Shown here: positions 1 through 10,077 of the stretch, in pieces
How the letters are laid out: each line of letters begins with the position of its first letter
Position numbering within the stretch: the stretch's first letter is position 1
NCBI GenBank assembly: GCA_001312325.1
Contig: BBDJ01000004.1
Location: 1-64,000, forward strand
Length of the DNA stretch: 64,000 nt
Origin: Lysinibacillus pakistanensis
GTDB taxonomy: Bacteria; Bacillota; Bacilli; Bacillales_A; Planococcaceae
Direction: 5' to 3'
Position numbers and translations under genes: made by a program
Notes under the pieces: generated by a model
Database searches by the model: none
Seen by the model: only the letters and a program-made list of their open reading frames with translations
Told to the model about the DNA's origin: nothing

Positions 1-580
1 CCTGGGGGCGTCCGATGAGCCGCTTCACTCGCGCTCCAGGGTCTCATCTGTGACGCTGAATCCCCGAGGAGTCACTCAGTCTACACTCCAATCAACCACT
101 GCTCATAGTATTTTCTTCTGGCATTTCACACAAATTAATAGTGATAAATTTGAAGTCTTAGCCATCACTATATTGTGCAAAAATGGAGCTTTGATAACAT
201 TTTTCTATGTGAATGCAGAGCGACAGTAATAAGTCGCTTTTTATGTAAAGTGAAAAAGTAGTTTTATGCATAGAATGTAGGTTGACAGCTATAGAATTGT
301 ACCACTATTCTATCCATTTAATGATGGTGAGTAACATGTTTTTATTTTACTTTTAAGGGGAGAAAATATTTAAAGTTCTACACTATTGCTGATTGGAGTG
401 CAAGGCTACTCGACTCCCGTGGGATAGCGAGACAGATGAGACCCTGCACGGAGCGTCAGCGCAGGAAGCGGCTCGTCGCTCGCCCACAGGAAAGCGAGTA
501 GCCTGGAACGGAAATTACCTTCATTTTGACTAAATATTCACAAAGGTATCCTTGACCATTTAGTTTTTCAACACTATGAA
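1..580 (-). repeat. Long intergenic repeat, copy A (cut by window edge)
   Basis: Non-coding block whose reverse complement matches 54166-about 54700, so the two copies are inverted relative to each other. It holds two GC-rich, related modules (about 1-110 and 395-515) in an otherwise AT-rich sequence. Each has the order ACAGATGAGACCCTG, then GAAGCGGCTC(A/G)TCG, then a CGCCC tract. The module at 395-515 is bounded by GGCTACTCG and CGAGTAGCC and can fold on itself. The right edge near 580 abuts the arm of a terminator hairpin, as in copy B. The left part lies outside the window. Similar modules are common between genes in Bacillaceae; their function is unknown to me. Confidence 0.85.
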
Positions 581-619
581 GCGACTGTCGATATTTTTAT
601 CAACAGTCGCTTTTTTTTG
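579..619 (+). terminator. Terminator-like hairpin abutting repeat copy A
   Basis: AGCGACTGT and ACAGTCGCT form a stem around an AT loop, followed by eight T. No gene in the window ends into it on the plus strand. It probably belonged to a gene now separated from it by the repeat, whose edge starts exactly at the hairpin arm. Confidence 0.6.
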
Positions 620-1290
620 CTAAATCAGCTGAAAAGATATAGAAAATAAGCCAACTAAAATAACAAGAAGTATGTAACATGGCACTGTTTACTTGCTTAA
701 AGTAAATTATTTTTCTGCTGTAATATAAATCGCTTCATTTTATTAATGTGTTATCAGAAAAAAATTATTTACAAAAATTGAAAACTGAAAAATTGAAAAT
801 GTACTAATTCGTCAAAAAAATAACTAAAGTAATCTGAAATACTAAGTAAATGTAAATTATGTAAGAGTAGGTAGTGATATTTTGCATAGTATTTTATTAT
901 ATTTTAATAATAAAAAAATAATACTTTATGCAGATGAAGTGAAAAATGAACAAATATTCATTTGATAGAAATAAAATTATTTTAATGAAAATTGGAATAG
1001 TTGTATGGTTTATTTTGTATATAAGATAATAAGAATTAAAAAAAATTGCTTGATTAAATGGTTTATTTCTAGATAAAATAGCATTACGTCCAATTATCAG
1101 AATATTACATCAGTAGAATTTTTGACTTGGTATTAATTTTTTTTAATAATTAATCTAGCAAAATATATCAGAATTTTCGAATTTTGAAATTGGTGATTTT
1201 TTTGTCGAAAAATGATACTAAAATAGATTTTTTTTGTCTGCTAGCTGAATGTTGTTAGCAAGACTTTATTAACAGTACAAAGGTGGGATA
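620..1290. other. AT-rich intergenic region upstream of the first opp operon
   Basis: About 670 bases of very AT-rich DNA with no open frame of note, no tRNA and no riboswitch fold that I can recognise. The promoter and leader of the opp operon should lie here, but no convincing -35/-10 pair stands out. A ribosome-binding site AAAGGTGG sits about nine bases before the ATG at 1295. Confidence 0.6.
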
Positions 1291-1294
1291 GTAG

Positions 1295-2293
1295 ATGAGT
1301 TTAATGTTAGAGGTGAAAAATCTTAAAACAGGTTTTGATATAGATGGCAAGATATATCATGCTGTGGATGATGTTTCATTTTCAGTTAAATCCGGTCAGA
1401 TTATTGGAATAGTAGGAGAATCGGGATGTGGTAAAAGTGTGATGTCTCTTTCAATTATGCAGCTTCTTCCAAAGGGAATTGGAAAAATCACTAGTGGTGA
1501 AATACGATTTCATGGAAAAAAATATTGAACATCAAACAAACGATGAGATGAATAAAATTCGTGGAAAAGATATTAGTATGATCTTTCAAGAACCGATGAC
1601 ATCCTTAAATCCAGTATTTACAATTGGTTCACAAATCGAAGAAATTATGTTGAATCATAGCAAAATGTCAAAAGCTGAGGTTAGAAGCAAAGCGATTGAC
1701 TTGTTAAAGCAGGTTGGTATTCCAAGAGCAGAAAAAAATCGTGGATGAATATCCTCATCAATTGTCAGGTGGAATGAGACAAAGAGTAATGATTGCTATT
1801 GCCATTGCATGTCAGCCTAGACTTTTAATCGCTGATGAACCAACAACTGCTCTTGATGTAACCGTACAAGCCCAAATACTTGAATTACTGAAAAGTATTC
1901 AAGAGAAAAATAAGATGTCTATTGTGCTCATTACACACGACCTTGGTGTAGTTGCAGAAATGTGTGATGAGGTAATAATTATGTACGCAGGAAAAATTGT
2001 TGAACGCACAAATGTCGATACGCTGTTTTACAATCCCAAACATCCTTATACAAAATTATTAATGGCATCAATTCCAAGAATAGATGTTGAAGTAAATGAG
2101 TTATCCACTATTAAAGGAATTGTCCCTTCTTTAAAAAAATATGCCTCAAGTTGGCTGCCGATTTGTAGATAGATGTCCATCGGCAATGTCTGAATGTAGT
2201 AAGATTACACCACAACTTGCCTTTATAGGTGACCAGCATGAAGTATCTTGTTTACTTTATGAGGGGTGTAGTACTAGAAAGGGTGTGAGCTGA
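1295..2293 (+). CDS. oppD: Oligopeptide ABC importer ATPase OppD (operon 1)
   Basis: One of two ATPases that power uptake of oligopeptides through OppBC. After repair it is about 331 residues, normal for OppD. Walker A is GESGCGKS, the signature is LSGGMRQR, Walker B is [12 protein letters not shown], and the H-loop is LITHDLGVV. The C-terminal OppD/F tail contains HPYTK and a cysteine-containing motif (GCRFVDRCP). The frame is broken at about 1515, 1735 and 2130, each in a seven-A run; removing one A from each restores the family sequence up to the TGA at 2291. The gene is first in a D-F-A-B-C operon, four bases before oppF. Substrate range (opp, dpp or app type) cannot be told from sequence. 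Confidence 0.9.
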
Positions 2294-2297
2294 CAGT

Positions 2298-3278
2298 ATG
2301 AATCAAACAATAAAACAAGAAAATTTATTAGAAATCATTGATTTAAAAACATATTACCCCATCAAAGGTGGCTTATTAAGACATACTGTAGGCTATGTTA
2401 AAGCCGTTGATACTATTTCTTTTTCCATTAAAAATGGTGAGACATTGGGATTAGTTGGTGAATCGGGCTGTGGAAAATCCACAACCGGTCGTACTATTTT
2501 AAGATTATTGGATGCAACAGATGGGAAAATTATTTTTAATGGTAAAAATATAACAAAATTGCGAGGGAAATCATTAAGGGAAATACGGAAAGATATCCAA
2601 ATGGTATTCCAAGATCCATATGCCTCATTAAACCCCATGCAAATGGTGGGTAGTATTATAGCTGAACCTATAATGAACTACCATAATAGATCGCTTAAAT
2701 CGTTAAAAAATGAAGTGATAGAGCTCTTACGTAAAGTAGGATTACCAGAAGATGCTTATTACAAGTATGCTCATGAATTTTCAGGCGGTCAACGTCAACG
2801 AATAGGTATTGCTAGAGCACTAGCGCTCCGGCCAAAACTAATCATAGCAGATGAGCCTGTTTCAGCATTAGATGTGTCTGTGCAATCCCAAGTCCTGAAT
2901 CTATTAAAAGAGCTACAAAATGAGTTTGATTTAACGTTTTTATTTATTGCACATGATTTAAGTGTTGTTAAGCATATGAGTGACCGTATTGGTGTGATGT
3001 ATTTAGGAAATATCGTGGAAATTGCAGACAAAGAACACATTTATGATGAACCATTACATCCTTACACACAGGCATTAATCTCTGCTATTCCAGTTCCTGA
3101 TCCAAGGAAGAAGAGCAATCGGATTGTGTTGGAGGGGGATATTCCAAGTCCGGTTAATCCTCCAAAAGGGTGCCCGTTCCATCCACGTTGCCCAAAGGCA
3201 ATGACAACGTGTTCATTATCAAAACCAGCCTTAAAGGAGGTGAAGTCTGGGCATAGTGTTGCATGCCATTTATATTAA
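2298..3278 (+). CDS. oppF: Oligopeptide ABC importer ATPase OppF (operon 1)
   Basis: Second ATPase of the importer, intact at 326 residues. Walker A is GESGCGKS, the Q-loop lies in [13 protein letters not shown], the signature is FSGGQRQR, Walker B is LIIADEPVSALD, and the switch histidine is in FIAHDLSVV. The C-terminal HPYTQ and a cysteine pair (CPFHPRCP) are typical of OppF and may hold an iron-sulfur or metal site in this family. It starts four bases after the oppD stop, so the two are translationally coupled. Because this gene reads cleanly while its neighbours are broken only at homopolymers, the operon is most likely functional. Confidence 0.95.
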   Translation: MNQTIKQENLLEIIDLKTYYPIKGGLLRHTVGYVKAVDTISFSIKNGETLGLVGESGCGKSTTGRTILRLLDATDGKIIFNGKNITKLRGKSLREIRKDIQMVFQDPYASLNPMQMVGSIIAEPIMNYHNRSLKSLKNEVIELLRKVGLPEDAYYKYAHEFSGGQRQRIGIARALALRPKLIIADEPVSALDVSVQSQVLNLLKELQNEFDLTFLFIAHDLSVVKHMSDRIGVMYLGNIVEIADKEHIYDEPLHPYTQALISAIPVPDPRKKSNRIVLEGDIPSPVNPPKGCPFHPRCPKAMTTCSLSKPALKEVKSGHSVACHLY

Positions 3279-3333
3279 AAAAATCATTATAGGAATTAAA
3301 TAATGACAAAATAAAATTCACGGGGGGAAAAAA

Positions 3334-5060
3334 ATGAAAAAAATCAGCATTATGGTCATTCATGCTAATACTCGTTATGGCTTTATTTTTAGCAGCATGT
3401 AATAGTGACACATCGACACAGGAAAAAGAGGGGGGCAAAGAGAAAGATAATTCTCCAACAACTTCTGAAGAAAAAAAAGGTGGAGTCGTAACATTTGGTA
3501 CGGATCAGGCTCCTGAGGGAGTATTTGATCCTGCGTATGCAGGAAGTGTTGTAGATGGTTATATTCAAAATTTTACAATGGAAGGTATTTATGATGTAAA
3601 TGATGAGTTAGAATATATCCCTAACCTAGCAACTTGGGAAATTAGTGAGGATAAATTAACGTATACGTTTAGCTTTAAGAAAGGTGTAAAGTGGCATAAT
3701 GGTGAGGAGTTAACCGTTGATGACTGGGTATATGCATTAGAAACATTAGCAACTCCAGAATATGAAGGACCTCGTTTTAATTATGCTGAAGATATTAAAG
3801 GGGCAAAGGCTAAAAAAAGGAGGGAAAGCCGATAAAATCGAAGGCATTGAAGTCGTTGATCCATACACAGTAAAAATTACTTTTGAAAAAGTAAAGATTA
3901 ATAACTTAGAAAATCTGTGGAATTATCCAATGCCAAAGAAACATTATGAGGGTATTGCTATTAAAGATTTAGAGGAATCAAAGCAGGTTCGTGAAAATCC
4001 CGTAGGCTTAGGGCCATTTAAGGTGAAAAAAGTAGTAGATGGCGAGTATTCTGAATTAGAGCGTTTTGATGATTACTGGAAGGGCAAACCACAGCTAGAT
4101 GGTGTGATTGTTAAAGTCATAGACCCATCTTTAGCAACAGGTGCGTTCCAAAACGGAGAAGTTGACATTATGAATATAAGACCACAATCGGTTAAAGAAT
4201 TATCAGCATTAAATAATGTACGTATCGAAGAAACTACGGGGGTATCTTATTCTTATATAGGTCTTCGTTTTGGTCATCGTGATAAAGCTACACTTACAAA
4301 TGTAGCGGATTTTGATAAGTTTAAATCAAAAGAATTACGTCAGGCACTATTATATGCGATTAATCGTCCAGCAATGATCGATGCTTTCTTAGAAGGAAAA
4401 GCCGAAGTGGCGAACACTGTAATTCCACGTGCATTCTGGGTTGCTGCAGAGGAATCTGAACTGAATGATTATAAATACAATCAAGAAAAAGCAAAAGAAC
4501 TACTGAAGGCTGCAGGATATGTAGATAAAGATAGTGATGGATTTGTGGAGGATCCAAATGGAAAACCATTCAAAATTTCATTTGGTCATTATGCTGGTCC
4601 TGCTGCATTTGAGGGTCGAGCTCAAGCCATTATTCAATCGTGGAATGATATCGGCGTAAAAACAGAAATGGCTACAGGTACTTTAATAGAATTTAATTTA
4701 TATAATGATATGAAAGATAATGATGATGCTGCATTAGAGGCATTCTTTGGTTCTTGGAGTACTGGCTCTGACCCAGATCCATCTGGTTTATGGGGGAATC
4801 ATGCAGAATGGAATTATGGTCGTTGGGTAGACGAACAAAATCAAAAGTTATTAGATAAAGGCTTAAGTGAAGAGGCATTCGATAAAGATAAACGTATGAA
4901 AACATATGTTAAATGGCAAAAGTATTTCAATGAAGAGGTACCAGCACTTCCATTATGGGAAAACTTGGATTTATATGGTATTAATAACCGATTACAAGGT
5001 GTTCATATCAATGCAGTTGGTTTCCAGACAGATGTTTATAAGTGGAATATAAAGGAATAA
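3334..5060 (+). CDS. oppA: Oligopeptide-binding lipoprotein OppA (operon 1)
   Basis: Extracytoplasmic solute-binding protein (SBP_bac_5 family) that captures peptides and delivers them to OppBC. A hydrophobic signal peptide ends in the lipobox LAAC, so it is lipid-anchored. About 574 residues after repair, normal for OppA. It starts at the ATG at 3334 behind GGGGGG; the first seven-A run (about 3340) and another at 3810 each carry one A too many. Family features include NLATWEIS, the FSFKKGVKWHNGE segment near the N-terminus and the RQALLYAINR segment mid-protein. It lies 55 bases after oppF and is followed by a strong hairpin, which could favour extra binding-protein mRNA over the permease genes. 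Confidence 0.93.
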
Positions 5061-5080
5061 AAATAGAGGATCAATCCTGC

Positions 5081-5114
5081 TAAATAGGTCTCCCTCTGTA
5101 GGGGGACCTATTTA
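5081..5114 (+). terminator. Intra-operon hairpin between oppA and oppB
   Basis: Near-perfect 14-bp stem (TAAATAGGTCTCCC with GGGGGACCTATTTA) around a six-base loop, without a T tract behind it. It fits an mRNA-stabilising or processing hairpin, or a leaky terminator, that sets a high oppA to oppBC ratio. Confidence 0.6.
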
Positions 5115-5142
5115 GTAAATTTATAGATAAGGAGACGCTCAC

Positions 5143-6108
5143 ATGCTTCAATATACACTTCGCAGATTACTGGGCATGATCCCATTGTTACTCCTTATTT
5201 CGTTGGTGGTGTTCTTTTTAGCAAAAATGATGCCAGGTGATCCGTTTGGTGGAGAAATTGATCCATCTAATACGAATCCACAATACATCGAAGAAATGAG
5301 AGAAAAATTAGGCTATAATGATCCAATTATCACTCAATACGGTAGATGGATCACTAATTTTATACAAGGGGATTTTGGAAAATCAACGGTTTATAAAAAG
5401 CCAGCTGCAGAGATTATTGCCCAGCGTATACCTAATACCATATTTTTGGCAGTAGTATCATTATTTTTCACTTACATTTTTGCTTTTATTATGGGGATGT
5501 ATGCTGGACGAAAACCTTATACACTTGGGGATAATTTGATTGCGACCTATAATTACTTAGCTTTAGCGATACCGTCGTTTGTTGCAGGGATAGTTGCTAT
5601 TTACTTTTTCTCCTTTAAGCTCGGTTGGTTCCCTTTCAGTGGCTCTGTAGGAGTAGGCGTAATGGAAGGGACCTTCACTTACTATATCAGTAGACTACAT
5701 CATGTTTTATTACCTGCATTAATATTAGGATTGATGGGAACGGCATCCTATACACAATTTTTACGCAATGACATTATTGAAAATAGTAGAAAAGATTTTG
5801 TAAGGACTGCAAGAGCAAAGGGGACAAAGGAATCGAAAATATATAATAAACATATTTTACGAAATTCGATCATTCCAATTATCACTTATCTTGGTTTTGA
5901 TATTGCAACCTTAATTAGTGGGGCAGTCATAACAGAAACGATCTTTACTTATCCAGGCATAGGTGCACTATTCTTAGAATCCGTTGGAAGAAGAGATTAT
6001 GCAGTCATGATGTCGATTACTATGTTACTTTCGTTTTTAACACTGTTTGGGAATTTAGTAGCGGATTTATTATATGGTGTGGTTGATCCGCGTATTAGAC
6101 TAGATTAA
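5143..6108 (+). CDS. oppB: Oligopeptide ABC importer permease OppB (operon 1)
   Basis: Inner-membrane permease subunit, intact at 321 residues, with about six hydrophobic segments. It opens with the typical MLQYTLRRLL start and has FxxxMMPGDPF after the first membrane helix. The cytoplasmic EAA loop (RTARAKGTKESKI) contacts the ATPases, and the protein ends in the family-typical VVDPRIRLD. Ribosome-binding site AAGGAG about eight bases ahead. It pairs with OppC 13 bases downstream. Confidence 0.95.
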   Translation: MLQYTLRRLLGMIPLLLLISLVVFFLAKMMPGDPFGGEIDPSNTNPQYIEEMREKLGYNDPIITQYGRWITNFIQGDFGKSTVYKKPAAEIIAQRIPNTIFLAVVSLFFTYIFAFIMGMYAGRKPYTLGDNLIATYNYLALAIPSFVAGIVAIYFFSFKLGWFPFSGSVGVGVMEGTFTYYISRLHHVLLPALILGLMGTASYTQFLRNDIIENSRKDFVRTARAKGTKESKIYNKHILRNSIIPIITYLGFDIATLISGAVITETIFTYPGIGALFLESVGRRDYAVMMSITMLLSFLTLFGNLVADLLYGVVDPRIRLD

Positions 6109-6121
6109 GGAGGGGGAAATC

Positions 6122-7030
6122 ATGACATTGGTTACTAATCAAGAAGTATTATCTCCAAAAACACCAAAAAAAAGCCCCTCACCATGGGTGATAGCAAGAC
6201 GAAAGTTTGTTAAAAATAAATTAGCCATGATTAGTCTGCTCTTTTTGTTGCTAGTTATTATTCTATCGTTATTGGCACCCTATATTACGACAAAAGATAT
6301 TGTGCGTGTAGATCTTACAAATATTAGTCTACCCCCATCGAGTGAGCATTGGCTGGGAACAGATACAAATGGACGTGATGTTTTTACAAGAATGCTTTAC
6401 GCAGGAAGATCCTCTTTAACAGTTGGATTGGGCTGTATGATTATTATCGTGCTAATCGGTACTACTGTAGGGGCGATTTCAGGATATTTTGGAGGAAAGA
6501 TTGAGCAGCTATTAATGCGATTTACAGATTTCGTATTAATGTTTCCATTTTTGGTATTTTGTATTGTGTTAAATACACTTCTAACTGGGAAAATATCTGG
6601 ATTATGGACATTAATCATTGTTATCTCGATTTTAACTTGGGGAAGCGTTGCAAGGATCGTACGCAGTAGAATTCTCGCTGAAAAAGAAAATGAATATATA
6701 CTAGCTGCTCAATCAATTGGCTGTAAGTCCACAAAAATTATTGTAAAGCATTTACTGCCCAATGTTGCTTCCACGATTATTGTACAGGCAACATTATTGA
6801 TGGCAGTGACTATTGTGGCGGAATCCAGTTTAAGCTTTTTAGGAATGGGTGTACCTGCTGACACACCTAGCTGGGGTAATATGTTATTTGAAGCTAGAAA
6901 CTCAGATGTGTTAAAGAACAAGCTTTGGATGTGGGTGCCACCTGCTACAGCTATTACGCTAGTCATCTTATCCATAAACTTTATCGGTGAAGGCTTAAAA
7001 GATGCTTTAAATCCTAAATCAAGAAGGTAG
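6122..7030 (+). CDS. oppC: Oligopeptide ABC importer permease OppC (operon 1)
   Basis: Second permease subunit, intact at 302 residues. It has a cytoplasmic N-terminus, then about six membrane segments. The periplasmic HWLGTDTNGRDVFTRM motif is diagnostic of OppC/DppC, and the EAA loop is in AAQSIGCKSTKII. It ends with GLKDALNPKSRR. It is preceded by AGGAGGGG and closes the five-gene importer operon. Confidence 0.95.
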   Translation: MTLVTNQEVLSPKTPKKSPSPWVIARRKFVKNKLAMISLLFLLLVIILSLLAPYITTKDIVRVDLTNISLPPSSEHWLGTDTNGRDVFTRMLYAGRSSLTVGLGCMIIIVLIGTTVGAISGYFGGKIEQLLMRFTDFVLMFPFLVFCIVLNTLLTGKISGLWTLIIVISILTWGSVARIVRSRILAEKENEYILAAQSIGCKSTKIIVKHLLPNVASTIIVQATLLMAVTIVAESSLSFLGMGVPADTPSWGNMLFEARNSDVLKNKLWMWVPPATAITLVILSINFIGEGLKDALNPKSRR

Positions 7031-7063
7031 AAGCTTGCCAGTAACATTATGAACGAAAAATAG

Positions 7064-7102
7064 GACACCTTTAAAAGTATCAAGTTTACTTTTAAAGGTG
7101 TC
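7064..7102. terminator. Terminator between the convergent opp operons
   Basis: Sixteen-bp stem GACACCTTTAAAAGTA with its complement and a short loop. On the minus strand it is followed by a T-rich tract (CTATTTTTCG), so it ends transcription of opp operon 2; on the plus strand it follows oppC and may stop operon 1 weakly. Confidence 0.7.
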
Positions 7103-7121
7103 AAAAATTTCAAAATACAAA

Positions 7122-7153
7122 ATCCATCCAATAGAGTTTTCTACTGGATGGAT
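7122..7153 (-). terminator. Second hairpin after oppF of operon 2
   Basis: ATCCATCCA pairs with TGGATGGAT with extra pairs towards the loop. It lies ten bases beyond the oppF stop on the minus strand and runs into T-rich sequence, so it is a likely tandem terminator for operon 2. Confidence 0.6.
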
Positions 7154-7163
7154 GTATAAGTCA

Positions 7164-8092
7164 TTATCGATTAGCAACCCAAGTTTTCACTAAATCAGCT
7201 GTACCATAGACATAGTGTTGATCACCGACTTCATGGTATGTTGCACTATCGTCCACCTCTGTATGCTTGTACGGAATACGTTGACGACGCTTTTCTGACA
7301 TTGGGTCAGGAAGTGGGATGGCTGATAATAAAGATTTTGTATACGGATGGACAGGATTATTATAAATATCGTCCGCCTTACCGATTTCCATAATTTTACC
7401 ACGATACATAACAGCGATACGGTCACTGATGTATTTAACCATAGATAAATCATGGGCAATAAATAGATATGTTAAACCACGCTCTTTTTGAAGCTGCTTT
7501 AGCAGGTTAACCACTTGCGCTTGAATGGATACGTCAAGTGCCGAGATAGGCTCATCAGCAATGATGAATTTTGGGTCTAAGCTTAGAGCACGAGCAATTC
7601 CAATACGTTGACGCTGACCACCAGAGAATTCATGTGCATAACGGTTGGCGTGCTCCTTGTTTAAGCCAACTGCCTCAAGTAGTTGATTTACTTTCTCACG
7701 GCGTTCTTTTTTTATCCTTATAAAGACCGTGAATATCAAAGCCTTCACTAATGATTTCTCCAGCTGTCATACGAGGATTTAATGAAGCGTATGGATCTTG
7801 GAAAATCATTTGCATTTGACGATTGAATTTCTTTAAGTCATTTTTAGATTTTTTTCCCATGAACGTTCTCACCATCGAAAATAATTTCCCCATCAGTAAT
7901 GTCGTACAGGCGAATAATAGAACGACCAGTTGTTGATTTACCACAACCTGATTCGCCAACAAGACCAAGTGTTTCACCTTCATATACATCGAAGCTAATC
8001 CCATCGACAGCTTTAATAGGGTTACTTGCAGAGCCGAAATGCTGCTTTAAATTTTTGATTTCAAGAATTTTTTTTGTACCCACTTTAGTCAT
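7164..8092 (-). CDS. oppF: Oligopeptide ABC importer ATPase OppF (operon 2)
   Basis: ATPase subunit of the second importer, about 308 residues after repair. Walker A is GESGCGKST, the Q-loop is in [13 protein letters not shown], the signature is FSGGQRQR, Walker B is [12 protein letters not shown], and the H-loop is [14 protein letters not shown] follows. Two interruptions lie at T runs near 7712 and 7852 on the plus strand. The ATG at 8092 overlaps the end of oppD by eight bases, so translation is coupled. The C-terminal 50 residues (after [10 protein letters not shown]) lack the cysteine motif seen in OppF of operon 1, replacing it with an [10 protein letters not shown] segment. Confidence 0.92.
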
Positions 8093-9143
8093 GTTGTTGT
8101 GCCTCCTTTGCTAAATACCCTTCAATTCGTTTAGCAACAGCTTCTGGAAGTGGTATTTTTGGTGCGTCTGGATGCAGCAGCCAAGTTTTTGCAAAGTGTG
8201 TTTCGCTTACCTGGAACATTGGAGGTTCTTGCTCGTAGTCAATAGCCATTGCAAATTCATTACGAGCAGCAAAAGCATCTCCCTTTGGAGGGTTTGTAAG
8301 ATCTGGCGGTGAACCAGGAATCGTACGTAATAGCTCGTCTGTGTTGTTATCTAAGTCTGGCATTGATCCGAGAAGTCCCCATGTATAAGGATGCTTAGGA
8401 TTATAGAAAATATCATTGACAGTACCATATTCCACGATTTGACCAGCATACATAACAGCAACACGGTCAGCGATGTTGGCAACAACACCTAAATCATGCG
8501 TAATGAAAATGATAGATGTTTTCGAATTTTTTTTGTATTTCTTTCATAAGCTCTAAAATTTGCGCTTGAATTGTTACGTCTAGGGCTGTTGTTGGCTCAT
8601 CGGCAATTAATAGCTTTGGATCAGCTGCAAGAGCGATAGCAATAACAACACGCTGACGCATACCACCTGAAAACTCATGTGGATATTGGTTATAGCGTTT
8701 CTCAGGGAAGGGAATACCAACCTGTGTTAAAAGCTCAATTGCACGTTTTTTTTGCATCTGCTTTAGATACTTTTTTTATGTTGTAAAATTACTTCAGTTA
8801 TTTGACGTCCGACCTTCATGGTTGGATTTAAACTTGTCATAGGGTCTTGGAAAATCATTGCAATTTCATTTCCGCGTACTTTTGACATTTCTTTATCACT
8901 TAAAGGAACTAAATCACGGCCATTAAATAAAATCTGTCCTGACTCATAAATACCAGGTGGCTGTGGAATTAATTTCATTAACGCGTTACTCGTAACACTT
9001 TTACCAGAACCTGATTCACCAACTATAGCGAGTGTTTCACCTTCCTTTAAATCAAAGTTAACACCACGTACAGCATGGACAAGTCCTGCATAGGTTTTAA
9101 AGTTTATTCGTAAATCTTTTACTTCTAGAATTGTTTTACTCAT
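8085..9143 (-). CDS. oppD: Oligopeptide ABC importer ATPase OppD (operon 2)
   Basis: First ATPase of importer 2, about 351 residues after removing one base at each of three homopolymers (near 8525, 8750 and 8770). Walker A is GESGSGKS, the signature is FSGGMRQR, Walker B is [12 protein letters not shown], then [10 protein letters not shown]. The start is taken as the ATG at 9143, seven bases after AAGGAGGT, rather than an upstream GTG inside that site. The C-terminal tail carries [10 protein letters not shown] and ends in KEAQQHD. It lies 13 bases after oppC. Confidence 0.92.
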
Positions 9144-9156
9144 TTCGGCCACCTCC

Positions 9157-10077
9157 TTATTTACGTAGTTTTGGATCTAATGCATCACGTAAGCCGTCAC
9201 CAACTGCGTTAAATGCAAAGATTGTTAGTGAAATAAATAATGCAGGGAATATTAAACGCCAAGGAGCATTGGTAATCGCTCCATTACCATCAGAAGCCAT
9301 TGTTCCCCAAGAGGCTTGTGGAGCAGGAACCCCAAGTCCTAGATAACTAAGGAAAGACTCTGTAAAAATCGCATGTGGTACAGTTAATGTCATTGTTACT
9401 AAAATTGCACCAAGTGCATTTGGCACTAAATGTTTTAAAATTAAATGTCCTGTTTGTGCACCCAGAGTTCGAGCGGCTAATACATACTCTTGATTTTTAA
9501 TAGATAATACCTCACCGCGAACAATACGGGCCATATTAATCCATCCTGTAATCGATAATGCGATAATCATTGGTATAATACCAGGTTTTAATACTACTAA
9601 AAGTACGATAACAACTAGTAGATAAGGAACAGCTGTTAAAACATCGGCAATACGCATCATAATATTGTCAACACGACCGCCTGCTAAACCAGAAATACTT
9701 CCCCATAATACACCGATGATCAAGTCAATAACTGCAGCAGTTATTCCGATGAGTAAAGAGATACGAGCACCAGCCCATATTCGAACGAAAATATCTCGAC
9801 CTAAATCATCTGTACCAAACCAATATTCTGAAGATGGTGGGGCGTTATAAACACCTAATTGATCACTATAATGGTATTGTGAAAACATTGGCACAAATGT
9901 AGCCATCAAAACAATAATGATTAAAGCAATTAAACCAAAAATCGCCATTTTATTATGGGAAAAACGAATAAATACTTCCTTCCAAAAGGAGATAGATTTA
10001 TCTGCTAATTTATCAGTTGCTTCATGATTTCCGCCAACAATTTTAAACTTATCTTTCTCAATTTGTTGCTGTGTCAT
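9157..10077 (-). CDS. oppC: Oligopeptide ABC importer permease OppC (operon 2)
   Basis: Permease subunit, intact at 306 residues. It has a cytoplasmic N-terminal stretch, six membrane segments, the motif YWFGTDDLGRDIFVR, and the EAA loop AARTLGAQTGHLI. It ends with GLRDALDPKLRK. Its start overlaps the last base of the oppB stop, so the permease genes are coupled. Confidence 0.95.
   Translation of the reverse strand: MTQQQIEKDKFKIVGGNHEATDKLADKSISFWKEVFIRFSHNKMAIFGLIALIIIVLMATFVPMFSQYHYSDQLGVYNAPPSSEYWFGTDDLGRDIFVRIWAGARISLLIGITAAVIDLIIGVLWGSISGLAGGRVDNIMMRIADVLTAVPYLLVVIVLLVVLKPGIIPMIIALSITGWINMARIVRGEVLSIKNQEYVLAARTLGAQTGHLILKHLVPNALGAILVTMTLTVPHAIFTESFLSYLGLGVPAPQASWGTMASDGNGAITNAPWRLIFPALFISLTIFAFNAVGDGLRDALDPKLRK

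Noticed and set aside
2393..3040. Open frames of 80-90 codons opposite oppF
   Set aside because: They are antisense shadows of a strongly conserved ATPase gene, without ribosome-binding sites.
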